In this document: in pieces, positions 1-8,371 of the stretch
Layout: the number at the start of each line of letters is the position of its first letter
Position numbering within the stretch: the first letter of the stretch is position 1
DNA from: a virus
Reading direction: 5' to 3' (one strand)
Virus record (IMG/VR): IMGVR_UViG_3300018424_000109
Span: 1 to 32,382 of that record
DNA length: 32,382 nt
The notes under the pieces: model-generated
Databases searched by the model: none
Seen by the model: the letters and a program-made list of their open reading frames with translations, nothing else
What the model was told of the DNA's origin: nothing
Translations under genes and position numbers: made by a program

Positions 1-99
1 GCCAGAATGTCTGGTATGAAGAAGAAACTTACTTCTTCAAAAACTGCTAACGATCCCGATAGCAGAATCAATAAGTCCCTTAGAGCTTGGAATTGTTAA
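1..99 (+). CDS. C-terminal end of an unidentified upstream gene (partial)
   Basis: Frame 1 is open from the window edge to a tandem TAA TAA at 97-102 and encodes the last 32 residues of a protein. The peptide is basic (MKKK) and ends in RINKSLRAWNC. The stop is followed directly by a strong Shine-Dalgarno sequence for the next gene. By synteny with T4-like cyanophages it should be a neck, tail or small-terminase gene (gp14 to gp16), but I cannot assign it from 32 residues. That it is a real C-terminus is inferred from tight packing with the next gene. Confidence 0.6.
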   Translation, partial: ARMSGMKKKLTSSKTANDPDSRINKSLRAWNC

Positions 100-100
100 T

Positions 101-108
101 AAGGAGGT
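101..108 (+). promoter_or_regulatory. Strong Shine-Dalgarno sequence of the first complete gene
   Basis: AAGGAGGT lies 5 nt before the ATG at 114. It is a near-perfect match to the anti-SD of 16S rRNA and fixes that start. It overlaps the second of the two stop codons of the preceding gene. Confidence 0.85.
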
Positions 109-113
109 AAGTC

Positions 114-896
114 ATGGCACAATGGAACAAAGACGCTCAAGCATATAGAGCACAGGACACAACAAACTTTGAAGTTGTGATGCTTGCCGATGAAAACGGC
201 AATCCACTCAACAGTTATGGTGCTGCGGCTAACATTCCTATTGCTGCTGGACTGTTAGACGGATATTCACACATCAATAAGTTTGGATATAGAACATCAT
301 TTGCTTCTACATATCAAGCAATCTGGGACGGAACTACAGCATATCCATATATTGGAACTGCTGGACCAGCAACAGTAACTTCAGGAAGTGGTAGTGATGC
401 TGGTGCTGTAATCACGGTATCTGGATTGGATGAAAATTATAATGATGTTTCAGAAGACCTCACTATTGGAACACCTGGAGCAGTAAATTTTATTCGTATC
501 TTTAGAGCATTTGTAAAGACACCAGCAGCAGGACAAACAACAAATGTAGGTCAGATTTCCGTATCAGTTGATAGTGCTGATAGAGCATTTATTTTAGCAG
601 GAGCAGGACAAACGCTAATGTCAGTTTATACCGTTCCTGCTGGCAAAACTGCCTACCTTATGAAACTCCAATGTTCTGTTGATAAGCAGAAAGATTGTAT
701 CTTTAGATTTGTAGTAAGACCTTTTGGTGGAGCATTCAACACCAAAGCACAACTAGGAACATTTGCTACACCTATGAATTATGACTACCCAGTTCCTTTG
801 AGGTTTGAAGAAAAAACTGATTTAGAAGTTCAAGCAATCTCTGGTAATACTATGGGTGGTGGTGCTACTTTTGATTTGATCCTTGTAGATAACTAA
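114..896 (+). CDS. Probable beta-rich virion structural protein
   Basis: This is a 260-residue protein with a strong Shine-Dalgarno sequence 5 nt before its ATG. It has no signal peptide or membrane segment. The sequence is rich in Gly, Ala, Thr and Val and looks all-beta, including a Gly/Ser-rich turn region around residues 87-105. This style fits an outer virion or decoration protein. It sits just upstream of the terminase gene, where cyanomyophages usually carry proteins annotated as virion structural proteins. It does not resemble T4 gp15 in length or N-terminal motif. The family assignment is by position and composition only. Which part of the virion it belongs to is unknown. Confidence 0.7.
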   Translation: MAQWNKDAQAYRAQDTTNFEVVMLADENGNPLNSYGAAANIPIAAGLLDGYSHINKFGYRTSFASTYQAIWDGTTAYPYIGTAGPATVTSGSGSDAGAVITVSGLDENYNDVSEDLTIGTPGAVNFIRIFRAFVKTPAAGQTTNVGQISVSVDSADRAFILAGAGQTLMSVYTVPAGKTAYLMKLQCSVDKQKDCIFRFVVRPFGGAFNTKAQLGTFATPMNYDYPVPLRFEEKTDLEVQAISGNTMGGGATFDLILVDN

Positions 897-897
897 A

Positions 898-1164
898 ATG
901 GCAAACACTAACTACGTCAGACGCGACACTAACAACGATCCAGATGATCCTCAACCAGGATTTACAACTGTTAATCAGTTTTCTGGTACTGAGGGTTGGA
1001 GCACTGTGACTTACAGAGATTATAATGCAGATTACGTTCCAAGAAATAAAGATAATACTGTGAGAACTCCTGGCACATACCAGGCAAGAAATTCAGACAA
1101 CAGCCCCAGAACTCCACAACCATATCAAAGACACGATAAGGACAACAACCCAATTACTACTTGA
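898..1164 (+). CDS. Small protein with 15-residue tandem repeats, probable virion component
   Basis: The 88-residue protein starts one base after the stop of the preceding gene, so the two are probably co-translated. It is hydrophilic and contains no cysteine. Four units of the pattern Tyr-x-x-Arg-(Asn/Asp)-x-Asp/Asn-Asn-x-Pro-(Arg)-Thr-Pro-x-x can be aligned at residues 6-20, 46-60, 61-75 and 76-88. The last three are contiguous with an exact 15-residue period. Residues 21-45 are a non-repeat spacer rich in Thr, Ser and aromatic residues. I do not recognise the family. Its position in the late structural block suggests a virion accessory protein, but that is inference. Confidence 0.75.
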   Translation: MANTNYVRRDTNNDPDDPQPGFTTVNQFSGTEGWSTVTYRDYNADYVPRNKDNTVRTPGTYQARNSDNSPRTPQPYQRHDKDNNPITT

Positions 1165-1176
1165 TTTTTTATTTTT

Positions 1177-2823
1177 ATGACTGATGGAATATATCTTGGT
1201 AATCCCAATCTAAAAAAAGCAAATGTCCAGATTGATTGGACGCCAGAAAAGATTGAAGAGTTTATCAAATGCAAAAGCGATCCAGTTTATTTTGCACTAA
1301 ACTATATTAAAATTGTTTCTCTTGATGAAGGTCTTGTTCCTTTCAAGATGTATCCTTTTCAGGAAAAACTTGTAAACAATTTTCACAACAACAGATTCAA
1401 CATCTGCAAGATGCCACGCCAGACGGGTAAGTCTACAACGTGTGTGTCTTATCTTCTACATTATATTGTTTTCAATGATAATGTTAATGTAGCAATCCTT
1501 GCTAACAAAGCATCTACTGCTAGGGATCTTCTCGGTAGGTTACAACTTGCATACGAAAACTTGCCAAAGTGGATGCAGCAGGGTATTCTAGTATATAATA
1601 AAGGCTCCATGGAGTTGGAGAATGGATCAAAAATTATCGCCGCATCTACTTCTGCATCTGCTGTCCGTGGTGGCTCCTATAATGTCATCTTTTTGGACGA
1701 GTTCGCATTCATCCCGAATCACATTGCTGATGACTTCTTTGCCAGTGTTTATCCTACTATCTCGTCAGGTAAGTCTACAAAGGTAATTATTGTTTCTACC
1801 CCCAAGGGTATGAATCACTTCTACCGCATGTGGCACGATGCGGAAAGAGGAAAGAATGAGTATGTCCCTACCGATGTTCATTGGTCTGAAGTCCCAGGTA
1901 GAGATGATGTATGGAAAGAACAAACGATTGCTAACACATCTGAGACACAATTCAAAGCAGAGTTTGAATGTGAGTTTCTAGGATCTGTTGATACTCTTAT
2001 CAGTGCAGCAAAACTAAAATCACTAGTATACGAATCACCCAAGAAGAGAAACAAAGGGTTTGATGTATACGAAGATCCACAGAAAGACAGGGATTATGTA
2101 ATCACTGTTGACGTAGCGCGGGGTGTCGGTATCGACTACTCCGCATTTGTTGTGGTTGATATTACTTCTTACCCACATAAGATTGTGGCAAAGTATAGGA
2201 ACAATGAAGTAAAGCCAATGTTGTTCCCAAGCATCATATATGATGTCGCAAGAGCATACAACAACTCATGGGTATTGTGTGAGGTAAATGATATTGGAGA
2301 TCAAGTTGCATCCATTCTTAATTTTGATTTGGAATATGAAAACGTTCTGATGTGTGCAATGCGCGGACGTGCAGGACAGATTGTAGGTCAAGGATTTTCT
2401 GGTACTAAGACACAGTTAGGTGTCAAGATGTCAAAGGCAGTGAAGAAGGTTGGTTGCTCAAATCTAAAAACATTGATTGAGGAAGATAAACTTTTCTTCA
2501 ATGATTATGAAATCATCAGTGAGTTGACGACATTTATTCAAAAGCACAATTCCTTTGAGGCGGAAGAAGGATGTAATGATGACCTTGCAATGTGTTTGGT
2601 TATTTACTCTTGGTTAGTTGCTCAAGATTATTTTAAGGAACTAACAGATCAAGACGTTAGGCAACGTTTATATGATGAGCAGAAGAATCAACTAGAACAA
2701 GATATGGCACCTTTTGGATTTATTCTAGATGGTACAGAGGAAGACTCTTTTGTTGATGCCAATGGCGATAGATGGCACACAGATGAATATGGTGACATGG
2801 CACACATGTGGGAATATCGCTAA
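1177..2823 (+). CDS. gp17: Terminase large subunit gp17 (DNA packaging ATPase-nuclease)
   Basis: This 548-residue protein would be the packaging motor that translocates DNA into the prohead through the portal (gp20) and cuts the concatemer. The ATPase domain shows Walker A RQTGKST (about 81-87), Walker B IFLDEF (171-176) and a coupling motif STPKG (207-211). The C-terminal RNase H-like nuclease shows its acidic residues at D312 (in VDVARG), E369 and D468/D469. It is shorter than T4 gp17 (610 residues), mainly by a short N-terminus. No clear Shine-Dalgarno sequence precedes the ATG, only a T-rich stretch, so translation may depend on coupling with the upstream gene. The small subunit gp16 is not seen in the window. 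Confidence 0.97.
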   Translation: MTDGIYLGNPNLKKANVQIDWTPEKIEEFIKCKSDPVYFALNYIKIVSLDEGLVPFKMYPFQEKLVNNFHNNRFNICKMPRQTGKSTTCVSYLLHYIVFNDNVNVAILANKASTARDLLGRLQLAYENLPKWMQQGILVYNKGSMELENGSKIIAASTSASAVRGGSYNVIFLDEFAFIPNHIADDFFASVYPTISSGKSTKVIIVSTPKGMNHFYRMWHDAERGKNEYVPTDVHWSEVPGRDDVWKEQTIANTSETQFKAEFECEFLGSVDTLISAAKLKSLVYESPKKRNKGFDVYEDPQKDRDYVITVDVARGVGIDYSAFVVVDITSYPHKIVAKYRNNEVKPMLFPSIIYDVARAYNNSWVLCEVNDIGDQVASILNFDLEYENVLMCAMRGRAGQIVGQGFSGTKTQLGVKMSKAVKKVGCSNLKTLIEEDKLFFNDYEIISELTTFIQKHNSFEAEEGCNDDLAMCLVIYSWLVAQDYFKELTDQDVRQRLYDEQKNQLEQDMAPFGFILDGTEEDSFVDANGDRWHTDEYGDMAHMWEYR

Positions 2824-2835
2824 GAAGCTGCAAAT

Positions 2836-2843
2836 TATAAATA
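2836..2843 (+). promoter_or_regulatory. T4-type late promoter upstream of gp18
   Basis: TATAAATA is an exact match to the T4 late -10 octamer recognised by the gp55 sigma factor. It sits 13 nt after the gp17 stop codon and 43 nt before the gp18 ATG. No -35 is expected for this class. Confidence 0.75.
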
Positions 2844-2886
2844 TTTTTAGATTATCAATCATGACACTTCTTAGGGAGACAAAAAA

Positions 2887-5082
2887 ATGGTAACTAAGTT
2901 AGCTTCTCCAGGCGTATTAGTTCAGGAGAAAGATTTTACAAGAGGTGGGATTGATCCTTCATTCATTAACTTTGGCGCTATCGCAGGTGTTTTTGAGAAG
3001 GGTCCTATCGGTGTTCCTACACTGGTAACCACAGAATCTGAGCTTCTGGATATCTTCGGAAAACCAAATGATAGCAACTACGAGTATTGGTTCTCAGTTT
3101 CAAACTACTTAGAGTACGGCGGAATTGCTTACGTAATCAGAGTAGAAGACGCATCACAAAAGAACGCAGTAACCGATTCTCAAACAGCTGAACTAATCAG
3201 ATCTTTTGAGCATTGGGAAGATACGGTTTCATCTGGAGCAGGAACTTATAAGTTTGCTTCTAGAACTGCAGGTACATTAGGAAATAGTCTTGGTGTTTCT
3301 GTTATTGACAGAGGTGCAGATCAACTATTAACGGTAACTGGAACTAGTTTGTCCTTTACTGTTGGAGATACTATTGAAGATCTTTTAGTGTTGGGTGTGG
3401 GCACCACCACTGGATTTGCTGATGGAAATTCTCTGTATGTCGGAACTCAGCAAATTGGTACAATTTCTAGTATTGATGAAGCAAGATCAGAACTGAGAGT
3501 ATTCAGCAATGGTCAAACAGTTTCTGTTGGAGATGATCTCTCAACAGCATCTGGTGGAGCAGTTGTTGCAAGTGTCACTGCATCAACTCCAGTTTCTATG
3601 CAAGTATATTCTTGGGATGCTGCTAATAGCGTTCTTGGAGTTATCTCCAACGTATATCCTGCACTACCAGTTATTGCTGGTGACGAATTTATTGATGCTA
3701 CGACTAATGTTGCAACGGTTTCCGCTGCTAATGACTGGTATGATTCTCAGGACGTATACACTGGACAAAAGTGGTACTCTATTGCTGGAAAACCAGGAAC
3801 CTCACAATACGCTGCAGATAAGTATGCACGTTATGATGAGATGCACGTCGTTGTTTATGATAGAGACGGAAAAATTTCAGGAACACCTGGATCAATTTTA
3901 GAAACTTTCCTGAATGTTTCTAAGATCTCTGGAGCAAAAACTCCACAAGGAGAAAACAACTATTATGTAGATGCAATCAAGGCAAACTCTGATTACATTT
4001 ACGCTAAGTCAACTACCTACACTGTAGTTGATTACTCTGCTGGAACTGGAAACGCAGATACAAATGGTGAGATCGGTTCTACCGATGAAGGAACATCTTC
4101 AGCAACTCTATCATATGATTTGATTGGAGCACAAGCATTTACTTTTGCTGGTGGTGCTGATGATCAATCACCTTCAGTTGGTGAAGTTCTGACAGCATAT
4201 AATGAGTTTGAAGATACTGAAGAAATTGATATTGATTTTGTTATCCAAGGTCCAGCAGGAGGAAGCTTCCAAGATGCAGTCACCAAGGCAAAGGCTTTGA
4301 TTGCACTTGTTGATGCTAGAAAAGATTGTATGGCATTTATCTCACCATACAGATCCGCAGTGGTAGGTATTTCAAATGCTACTACTCAATTAAATAATAT
4401 TACATCATTCTTCAATCAGTTAGGAAGTTCTTCTTATACTGTATTTGATAGTGGTTACAAGTACATGTATGACCGCTTCAACGATGTATATCGTTACGTT
4501 CCTCTGAACGCAGACCTTGCTGGTCTGATGGTCAATACATCCAACGTTGCAGATCCTTGGTTCTCACCTGCTGGTCTGAACAGAGGAAATGTACGCAATG
4601 CTGTCAAACTTGCATTCAATCCTAAGAAGTCTCAAAGAGACACACTATATACTTCTAGAATCAACCCAGTTGCTTCTTTCCCTGGTGAAGGAACAGTTCT
4701 CTTTGGAGATAAGACTGCACTTTCAGTCAAGAGTGCATTTGATAGAATCAACGTTCGTAAATTGTTCTTGGTTGTTGAAAAGGCAATCGCAAGAGCAGCA
4801 AGAGCGCAACTCTTTGAATTCAACGACGTTGTAACTAGAACACTGTTTACTCAAATCGTGGATCCTTATCTCCGCGATGTTCAATCCAGAAGAGGAATCA
4901 CTGATTATCTGGTTGTTTGTGATGAGTCAAATAACCCAGCATCGGTTGTTGACTCTAATGAATTTAGAGCAGATATCTATATCAAACCAGCACGTTCTAT
5001 CAACTTTATTACTCTGACATTTGTTGCAACTAGAACGGGAGTTAGCTTCGATGAAGTTATCGCACTGAACCGAGGCGCTTGA
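2887..5082 (+). CDS. gp18: Tail sheath protein gp18
   Basis: This 731-residue protein forms the contractile sheath around the gp19 tube. The N-terminus (ASPGVLVQEKDFT, then GAIAGVFEKGPIG) is typical of T4-like sheath proteins. The C-terminal third carries the conserved sheath core, with elements such as NAVKLAFNPKKSQRD and the closing segment on polymerisation arms (INFITLTFVATRTG). The middle (about residues 130-400) is a variable Thr/Ser/Gly-rich surface insertion. It makes the protein longer than T4 gp18 (659 residues). The ATG is preceded by AGGGAG at 2873-2878, and a late promoter lies 43 nt upstream. Confidence 0.96.
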   Translation: MVTKLASPGVLVQEKDFTRGGIDPSFINFGAIAGVFEKGPIGVPTLVTTESELLDIFGKPNDSNYEYWFSVSNYLEYGGIAYVIRVEDASQKNAVTDSQTAELIRSFEHWEDTVSSGAGTYKFASRTAGTLGNSLGVSVIDRGADQLLTVTGTSLSFTVGDTIEDLLVLGVGTTTGFADGNSLYVGTQQIGTISSIDEARSELRVFSNGQTVSVGDDLSTASGGAVVASVTASTPVSMQVYSWDAANSVLGVISNVYPALPVIAGDEFIDATTNVATVSAANDWYDSQDVYTGQKWYSIAGKPGTSQYAADKYARYDEMHVVVYDRDGKISGTPGSILETFLNVSKISGAKTPQGENNYYVDAIKANSDYIYAKSTTYTVVDYSAGTGNADTNGEIGSTDEGTSSATLSYDLIGAQAFTFAGGADDQSPSVGEVLTAYNEFEDTEEIDIDFVIQGPAGGSFQDAVTKAKALIALVDARKDCMAFISPYRSAVVGISNATTQLNNITSFFNQLGSSSYTVFDSGYKYMYDRFNDVYRYVPLNADLAGLMVNTSNVADPWFSPAGLNRGNVRNAVKLAFNPKKSQRDTLYTSRINPVASFPGEGTVLFGDKTALSVKSAFDRINVRKLFLVVEKAIARAARAQLFEFNDVVTRTLFTQIVDPYLRDVQSRRGITDYLVVCDESNNPASVVDSNEFRADIYIKPARSINFITLTFVATRTGVSFDEVIALNRGA

Positions 5083-5092
5083 TAGTAATTCT

Positions 5093-5100
5093 CATAAATC
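5093..5100 (+). promoter_or_regulatory. Weak late-promoter-like octamer upstream of gp19
   Basis: CATAAATC matches the NATAAATA late octamer except for its last base. It lies between gp18 and gp19, 26 nt before the gp19 ATG. It may boost tail-tube expression, but gp19 could simply be read from the gp18 promoter. Confidence 0.35.
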
Positions 5101-5126
5101 ATTCTAATTAACATCGGAGAAAAACA

Positions 5127-5723
5127 ATGGCAGAAGTTACAAGAGGCGCGGCTAACGTCAATATCAATAAATTCAAAGAAAGATTGAGAGGTGGTGGCGC
5201 CAGACCAAACCTGTTTGAGGTTGTCCTAGATCTTCCTCAAGGTGTGGGCATTCAGTCCGCAGCAGAAGTTCAAAGAAGTGCAAGATTCCTTGTAAAGGCA
5301 GCAGCACTTCCTGCTTCTAACCTTGGTGTTGTTGAAGTTCCTTTTAGAGGTCGTCAGCTCAAAGTTGCTGGTGATAGAACCTTTGATACTTGGACTGTTA
5401 CCGTCATCAATGATACGGACTTCAGAATTCGTTCCGCAATGGAGGCATGGTCCAACTCAATCAACAACAACTACACCAACATCGGTGTACAGGATCCAGC
5501 ATCATATCAAAGTGATGCATTTGTTTATCAACTTGATAGACAAGAAAGAATCCTGAGAGGTTATAAGTTCTTTGGAATTTTCCCAACAAACGTTTCACAA
5601 ATTGATCTTGCATTTGACACCAACGATACAATCGAAGAATTCACAGTTGAATTCCAGGTTCAGTGGTGGCAAGCAGAGAAGGGTGAACTTGGTGGAGAAT
5701 CCGTTGGTGGTGCTAATTTCTGA
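5127..5723 (+). CDS. gp19: Tail tube protein gp19
   Basis: The protein has 198 residues, longer than T4 gp19 (163). It polymerises inside the sheath to form the DNA-conducting tube. The segment RPNLFEVVLDLP, followed by FLVKAAALPAS and FDTWTVTVINDTDF, is the usual signature of the tail-tube beta-barrel. The C-terminus reads DTIEEFTVEFQVQWW, the closing strand typical of this family. The ATG is preceded by CGGAGA. It sits directly after the sheath gene and before the portal gene, as in T4. It shares fold-level similarity with the gp3-like protein at 10863-11432. Confidence 0.95.
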   Translation: MAEVTRGAANVNINKFKERLRGGGARPNLFEVVLDLPQGVGIQSAAEVQRSARFLVKAAALPASNLGVVEVPFRGRQLKVAGDRTFDTWTVTVINDTDFRIRSAMEAWSNSINNNYTNIGVQDPASYQSDAFVYQLDRQERILRGYKFFGIFPTNVSQIDLAFDTNDTIEEFTVEFQVQWWQAEKGELGGESVGGANF

Positions 5724-5725
5724 TC

Positions 5726-5733
5726 CTAAATAA
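5726..5733 (+). promoter_or_regulatory. Variant late promoter upstream of gp20
   Basis: CTAAATAA, in the context TCCTAAATAATAGG, lies 30 nt before the gp20 ATG. It keeps the TAAATA core of the late octamer but has C in place of the usual NA. The same variant occurs before gp23. Confidence 0.5.
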
Positions 5734-5763
5734 TAGGAGCAGAACTAGTTAAACCTTTTTGAG

Positions 5764-7395
5764 ATGCCTGAACTATTTGGATATTCAATCAGGAGGGGGG
5801 ACGGAGATAAGTCTAAAAAGATTTCTCCCGTTCCTCCTAATGAAGATGACGGCGTAGTATCTATAGCTGCTGGAGGGCACTATGGGTACTACGTCGATTT
5901 AGATGGCGGTGGAAAAAATGAGCATGAATTGCTCAGAAGATATCGTGAAATGGCATTACATCCTGAGGTAGATGGTGCTATTGAAGATATTGTTAACGAA
6001 GCAATCGTAAGTGATCTGTACGATAGTCCCGTACAGATTGAACTATCAAATCTTGATGCAAGTAATTCCGTCAAGAAACTTATCAGAGAAGAGTTTGAGC
6101 ATATCAAGAAACTCCTCAACTTTGATAAAAAATGCCATGAAATGTTCCGTCGTTGGTATATTGACGGGAGAGTGTATTACCACAAAATTATCGATTTTGA
6201 TGACCCCCAAAAGGGTATTACCGAAGTTAGATATATTGATCCACAGAAAATCAAACTGGTCAAAGAAGTATCTAAGAAAAAAGATCCTCTAGCAGCAACA
6301 GATGATATTGCAGCAAAATATGATTATGGCGCTACCATAGAGTATTTTATCTACAATAACAAGGGCATTAAAACCCAAACAAATTCATTTTCTACAACAC
6401 CAAATCAGGGTGGTATCAAGATTGCAAAAGATGCAATCACATATATTCACTCTGGATTGCTAGATGCAAACAAGGGATCAATTCTTTCCTATCTGCATAA
6501 GGCAATCAAGGCAGTCAATCAACTAAGAATGATTGAAGATAGTCTTGTTATTTACAGACTATCACGCGCACCAGAGCGTAGAATTTTCTATATTGATGTT
6601 GGCAATCTGCCTAAGGTCAAGGCAGAACAATATCTGCGTGATGTCATGTCTCGCTATAGAAACAAACTAGTGTACGATTCTAACACTGGTGAGATTCGCG
6701 ACGACAAAAAGCATATGTCTATGTTGGAAGATTTCTGGTTACCACGTAGAGAAGGTGGTCGTGGAACTGAAATCACAACCCTACCAGGTGGTCAGAATCT
6801 TGGTGAACTTTCCGATGTTCAATATTTCCAAAAGAAACTTTATCAAGCATTGAACGTTCCCACTTCCAGATTAGAAGCTGATGGTGGATTTAATCTTGGT
6901 CGTTCCTCAGAAATTCTGAGAGATGAGATCAAGTTTACTAAGTTCGTAGGAAGACTTCGCAAAAAATTTAGCGAAATCTTTATTGATATGCTCAAAACTC
7001 AACTTATTCTGAAAGGCATTACAAGCCCAGAAGAGTGGGAGGATATGAAGGAGTATATCCAATTTGATTATCTATATGATAATCACTTTGCAGAACTGAA
7101 AGAAGCGGAAATTCTTCAAGAAAGAATTAATCTTGCCGCTGCTGCTGATCCATATGTTGGTAAGTATTTCTCAGTTGAATATATTCGCTCTAAAGTTCTT
7201 CGTCAAACTGACTCAGAAATGGTAGAGATGGATAAGCAAATTGAAAAAGAGAAAGAAGCAGGAATCATTCCACCTTCTGAAGAAGAGATGATGGCAATGC
7301 AAGGTGGTGAAGATCCAGCATTAGGAGATGTTCCACAAGATCCAGACATCAATGCTTCCGCAGTAGAACCACCTGAGGGTCAGGGTCTTATCTGA
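5764..7395 (+). CDS. gp20: Portal vertex protein gp20
   Basis: The protein has 543 residues (T4 gp20 has 524). It forms the ring at the unique head vertex that nucleates prohead assembly and docks the terminase and neck. Recognisable T4-family segments are GYYVDLDGGG, REMALHPEVDGAIEDIVNEAI (the conserved alpha-helical entry), and FWLPRREGGRGTEI followed by LPGGQNLGEL in the crown and stem region. The C-terminal about 60 residues are acidic and Pro-rich. The nearest AGGAG is 25 nt upstream of the ATG, too far for normal initiation, so initiation may rely on the late transcript structure. Confidence 0.96.
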   Translation: MPELFGYSIRRGDGDKSKKISPVPPNEDDGVVSIAAGGHYGYYVDLDGGGKNEHELLRRYREMALHPEVDGAIEDIVNEAIVSDLYDSPVQIELSNLDASNSVKKLIREEFEHIKKLLNFDKKCHEMFRRWYIDGRVYYHKIIDFDDPQKGITEVRYIDPQKIKLVKEVSKKKDPLAATDDIAAKYDYGATIEYFIYNNKGIKTQTNSFSTTPNQGGIKIAKDAITYIHSGLLDANKGSILSYLHKAIKAVNQLRMIEDSLVIYRLSRAPERRIFYIDVGNLPKVKAEQYLRDVMSRYRNKLVYDSNTGEIRDDKKHMSMLEDFWLPRREGGRGTEITTLPGGQNLGELSDVQYFQKKLYQALNVPTSRLEADGGFNLGRSSEILRDEIKFTKFVGRLRKKFSEIFIDMLKTQLILKGITSPEEWEDMKEYIQFDYLYDNHFAELKEAEILQERINLAAAADPYVGKYFSVEYIRSKVLRQTDSEMVEMDKQIEKEKEAGIIPPSEEEMMAMQGGEDPALGDVPQDPDINASAVEPPEGQGLI

Positions 7396-7399
7396 TAAA

Positions 7400-7407
7400 T
7401 ATAAATA
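7400..7407 (+). promoter_or_regulatory. T4-type late promoter upstream of the prohead core gene
   Basis: TATAAATA lies immediately after the gp20 stop and 22 nt before the next ATG. A second overlapping match, GATAAATA, covers 7394-7401 and includes the gp20 stop codon, so the site is a tandem pair. Confidence 0.72.
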
Positions 7408-7429
7408 ATACTGAATTATCATTATTACA

Positions 7430-7696
7430 ATGGATGAATTAATGAATGCCATTTACGATGAGAATCGTGCCAAGGCAGTTGATCATATTAAATCAATGAT
7501 GTCTGACAAAGCATTCGACCAAATCGATGCACAGAGAGAAACTATCGCTAAACAAGTTTTTGGTGCTGTAGTTGGTGCTGATGCGGAAGAAGAGGTTGAA
7601 GTAGAGTCGGACGATTCTGATGATGAAGAAAACACCGAGGAACTAGACCAACCCGAAGAGGAACAAACTGATGAAACTGATAACGGAGACTATTGA
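7430..7696 (+). CDS. gp67: Prohead core protein, gp67-like
   Basis: This 88-residue protein has a helical N-terminal half and a strongly acidic C-terminal half (about residues 52-88, mostly Glu and Asp). That composition is characteristic of internal prohead core proteins, which are later cut to internal peptides. Its place between gp20 and gp21 matches T4 genes 67 and 68. It overlaps the gp21 gene by 26 nt, which suggests coupled translation of a core protein and its protease. The symbol rests on synteny and composition. Gene 68 is not separately present. Confidence 0.75.
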   Translation: MDELMNAIYDENRAKAVDHIKSMMSDKAFDQIDAQRETIAKQVFGAVVGADAEEEVEVESDDSDDEENTEELDQPEEEQTDETDNGDY

Positions 7697-8318
7697 AGAG
7701 GTAGAGGTTATTACGGAAGAGAGTGAGGGTGGAAAGAAATCACACTATATTCAGGGTGTGTTTCTCCAGTCTGACATCAAGAACCGTAATGGTCGCATGT
7801 ATCCCTTCGATACCTTACATAAAGAAGTAAAAAATTATAACGAAAAGTATATCAATACTAATCGTGCTCTTGGAGAACTTGGTCATCCTGATGGACCTAC
7901 GGTAAATCTAGATCGTGTTTCACATAAGATTGTAAGTCTTGTTCCTGAAGGCAAAAATTTTATGGGAAGGGCAAAACTCCTTGAGACTCCTATGGGCAAT
8001 ATTGCCAAGAACCTTCTCAATGAAGGGGTAAAATTAGGAGTTTCTTCTAGAGGCATGGGTACTCTAAGAAGAGAAAATGGTTATTCAGTTGTTGGTGAGG
8101 ATTTTATGCTCGCCACTGCAGCAGATATCGTTGCTGATCCTTCCGCTCCCGATGCTTTCGTTGAAGGTATTATGGAAGGAAAAGAATGGGTCTGGGAAAA
8201 TGGCATTCTAAAAGAGTGTCAGATTCAAGAAATCAAAAACGAGATTGATCACGCAACACTTATCAATCTACAAGAGCGGAAAGTTGCCGCGTTTGAAAAG
8301 TTTTTGAAAACATTATAA
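7671..8318 (+). CDS. gp21: Prohead core protease gp21
   Basis: This 215-residue serine protease (peptidase family S77/S78-like) cleaves scaffold and capsid proteins during head maturation. The conserved GELGHPDGP (residues 68-76) holds the candidate catalytic His72. GVSSRGMG (123-130) holds the candidate catalytic Ser125/126. The Lys/Arg-rich N-terminal segment HYIQGVFLQSDIKNRNGRMYP is typical of the family. The start lies inside the 3' end of the gp67-like gene in another frame. It is followed by a late promoter for gp22. Confidence 0.94.
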   Translation: MKLITETIEEVEVITEESEGGKKSHYIQGVFLQSDIKNRNGRMYPFDTLHKEVKNYNEKYINTNRALGELGHPDGPTVNLDRVSHKIVSLVPEGKNFMGRAKLLETPMGNIAKNLLNEGVKLGVSSRGMGTLRRENGYSVVGEDFMLATAADIVADPSAPDAFVEGIMEGKEWVWENGILKECQIQEIKNEIDHATLINLQERKVAAFEKFLKTL

Positions 8319-8320
8319 TT

Positions 8321-8328
8321 TATAAATA
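8321..8328 (+). promoter_or_regulatory. T4-type late promoter upstream of gp22
   Basis: TATAAATA lies 3 nt after the gp21 stop codon and 43 nt before the gp22 ATG. This is the same octamer and distance as at gp18. Confidence 0.75.
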
Positions 8329-8371
8329 AGTATAGAAATACATCTTTGCCAATTTAAGGAGTCTTTCAAAA

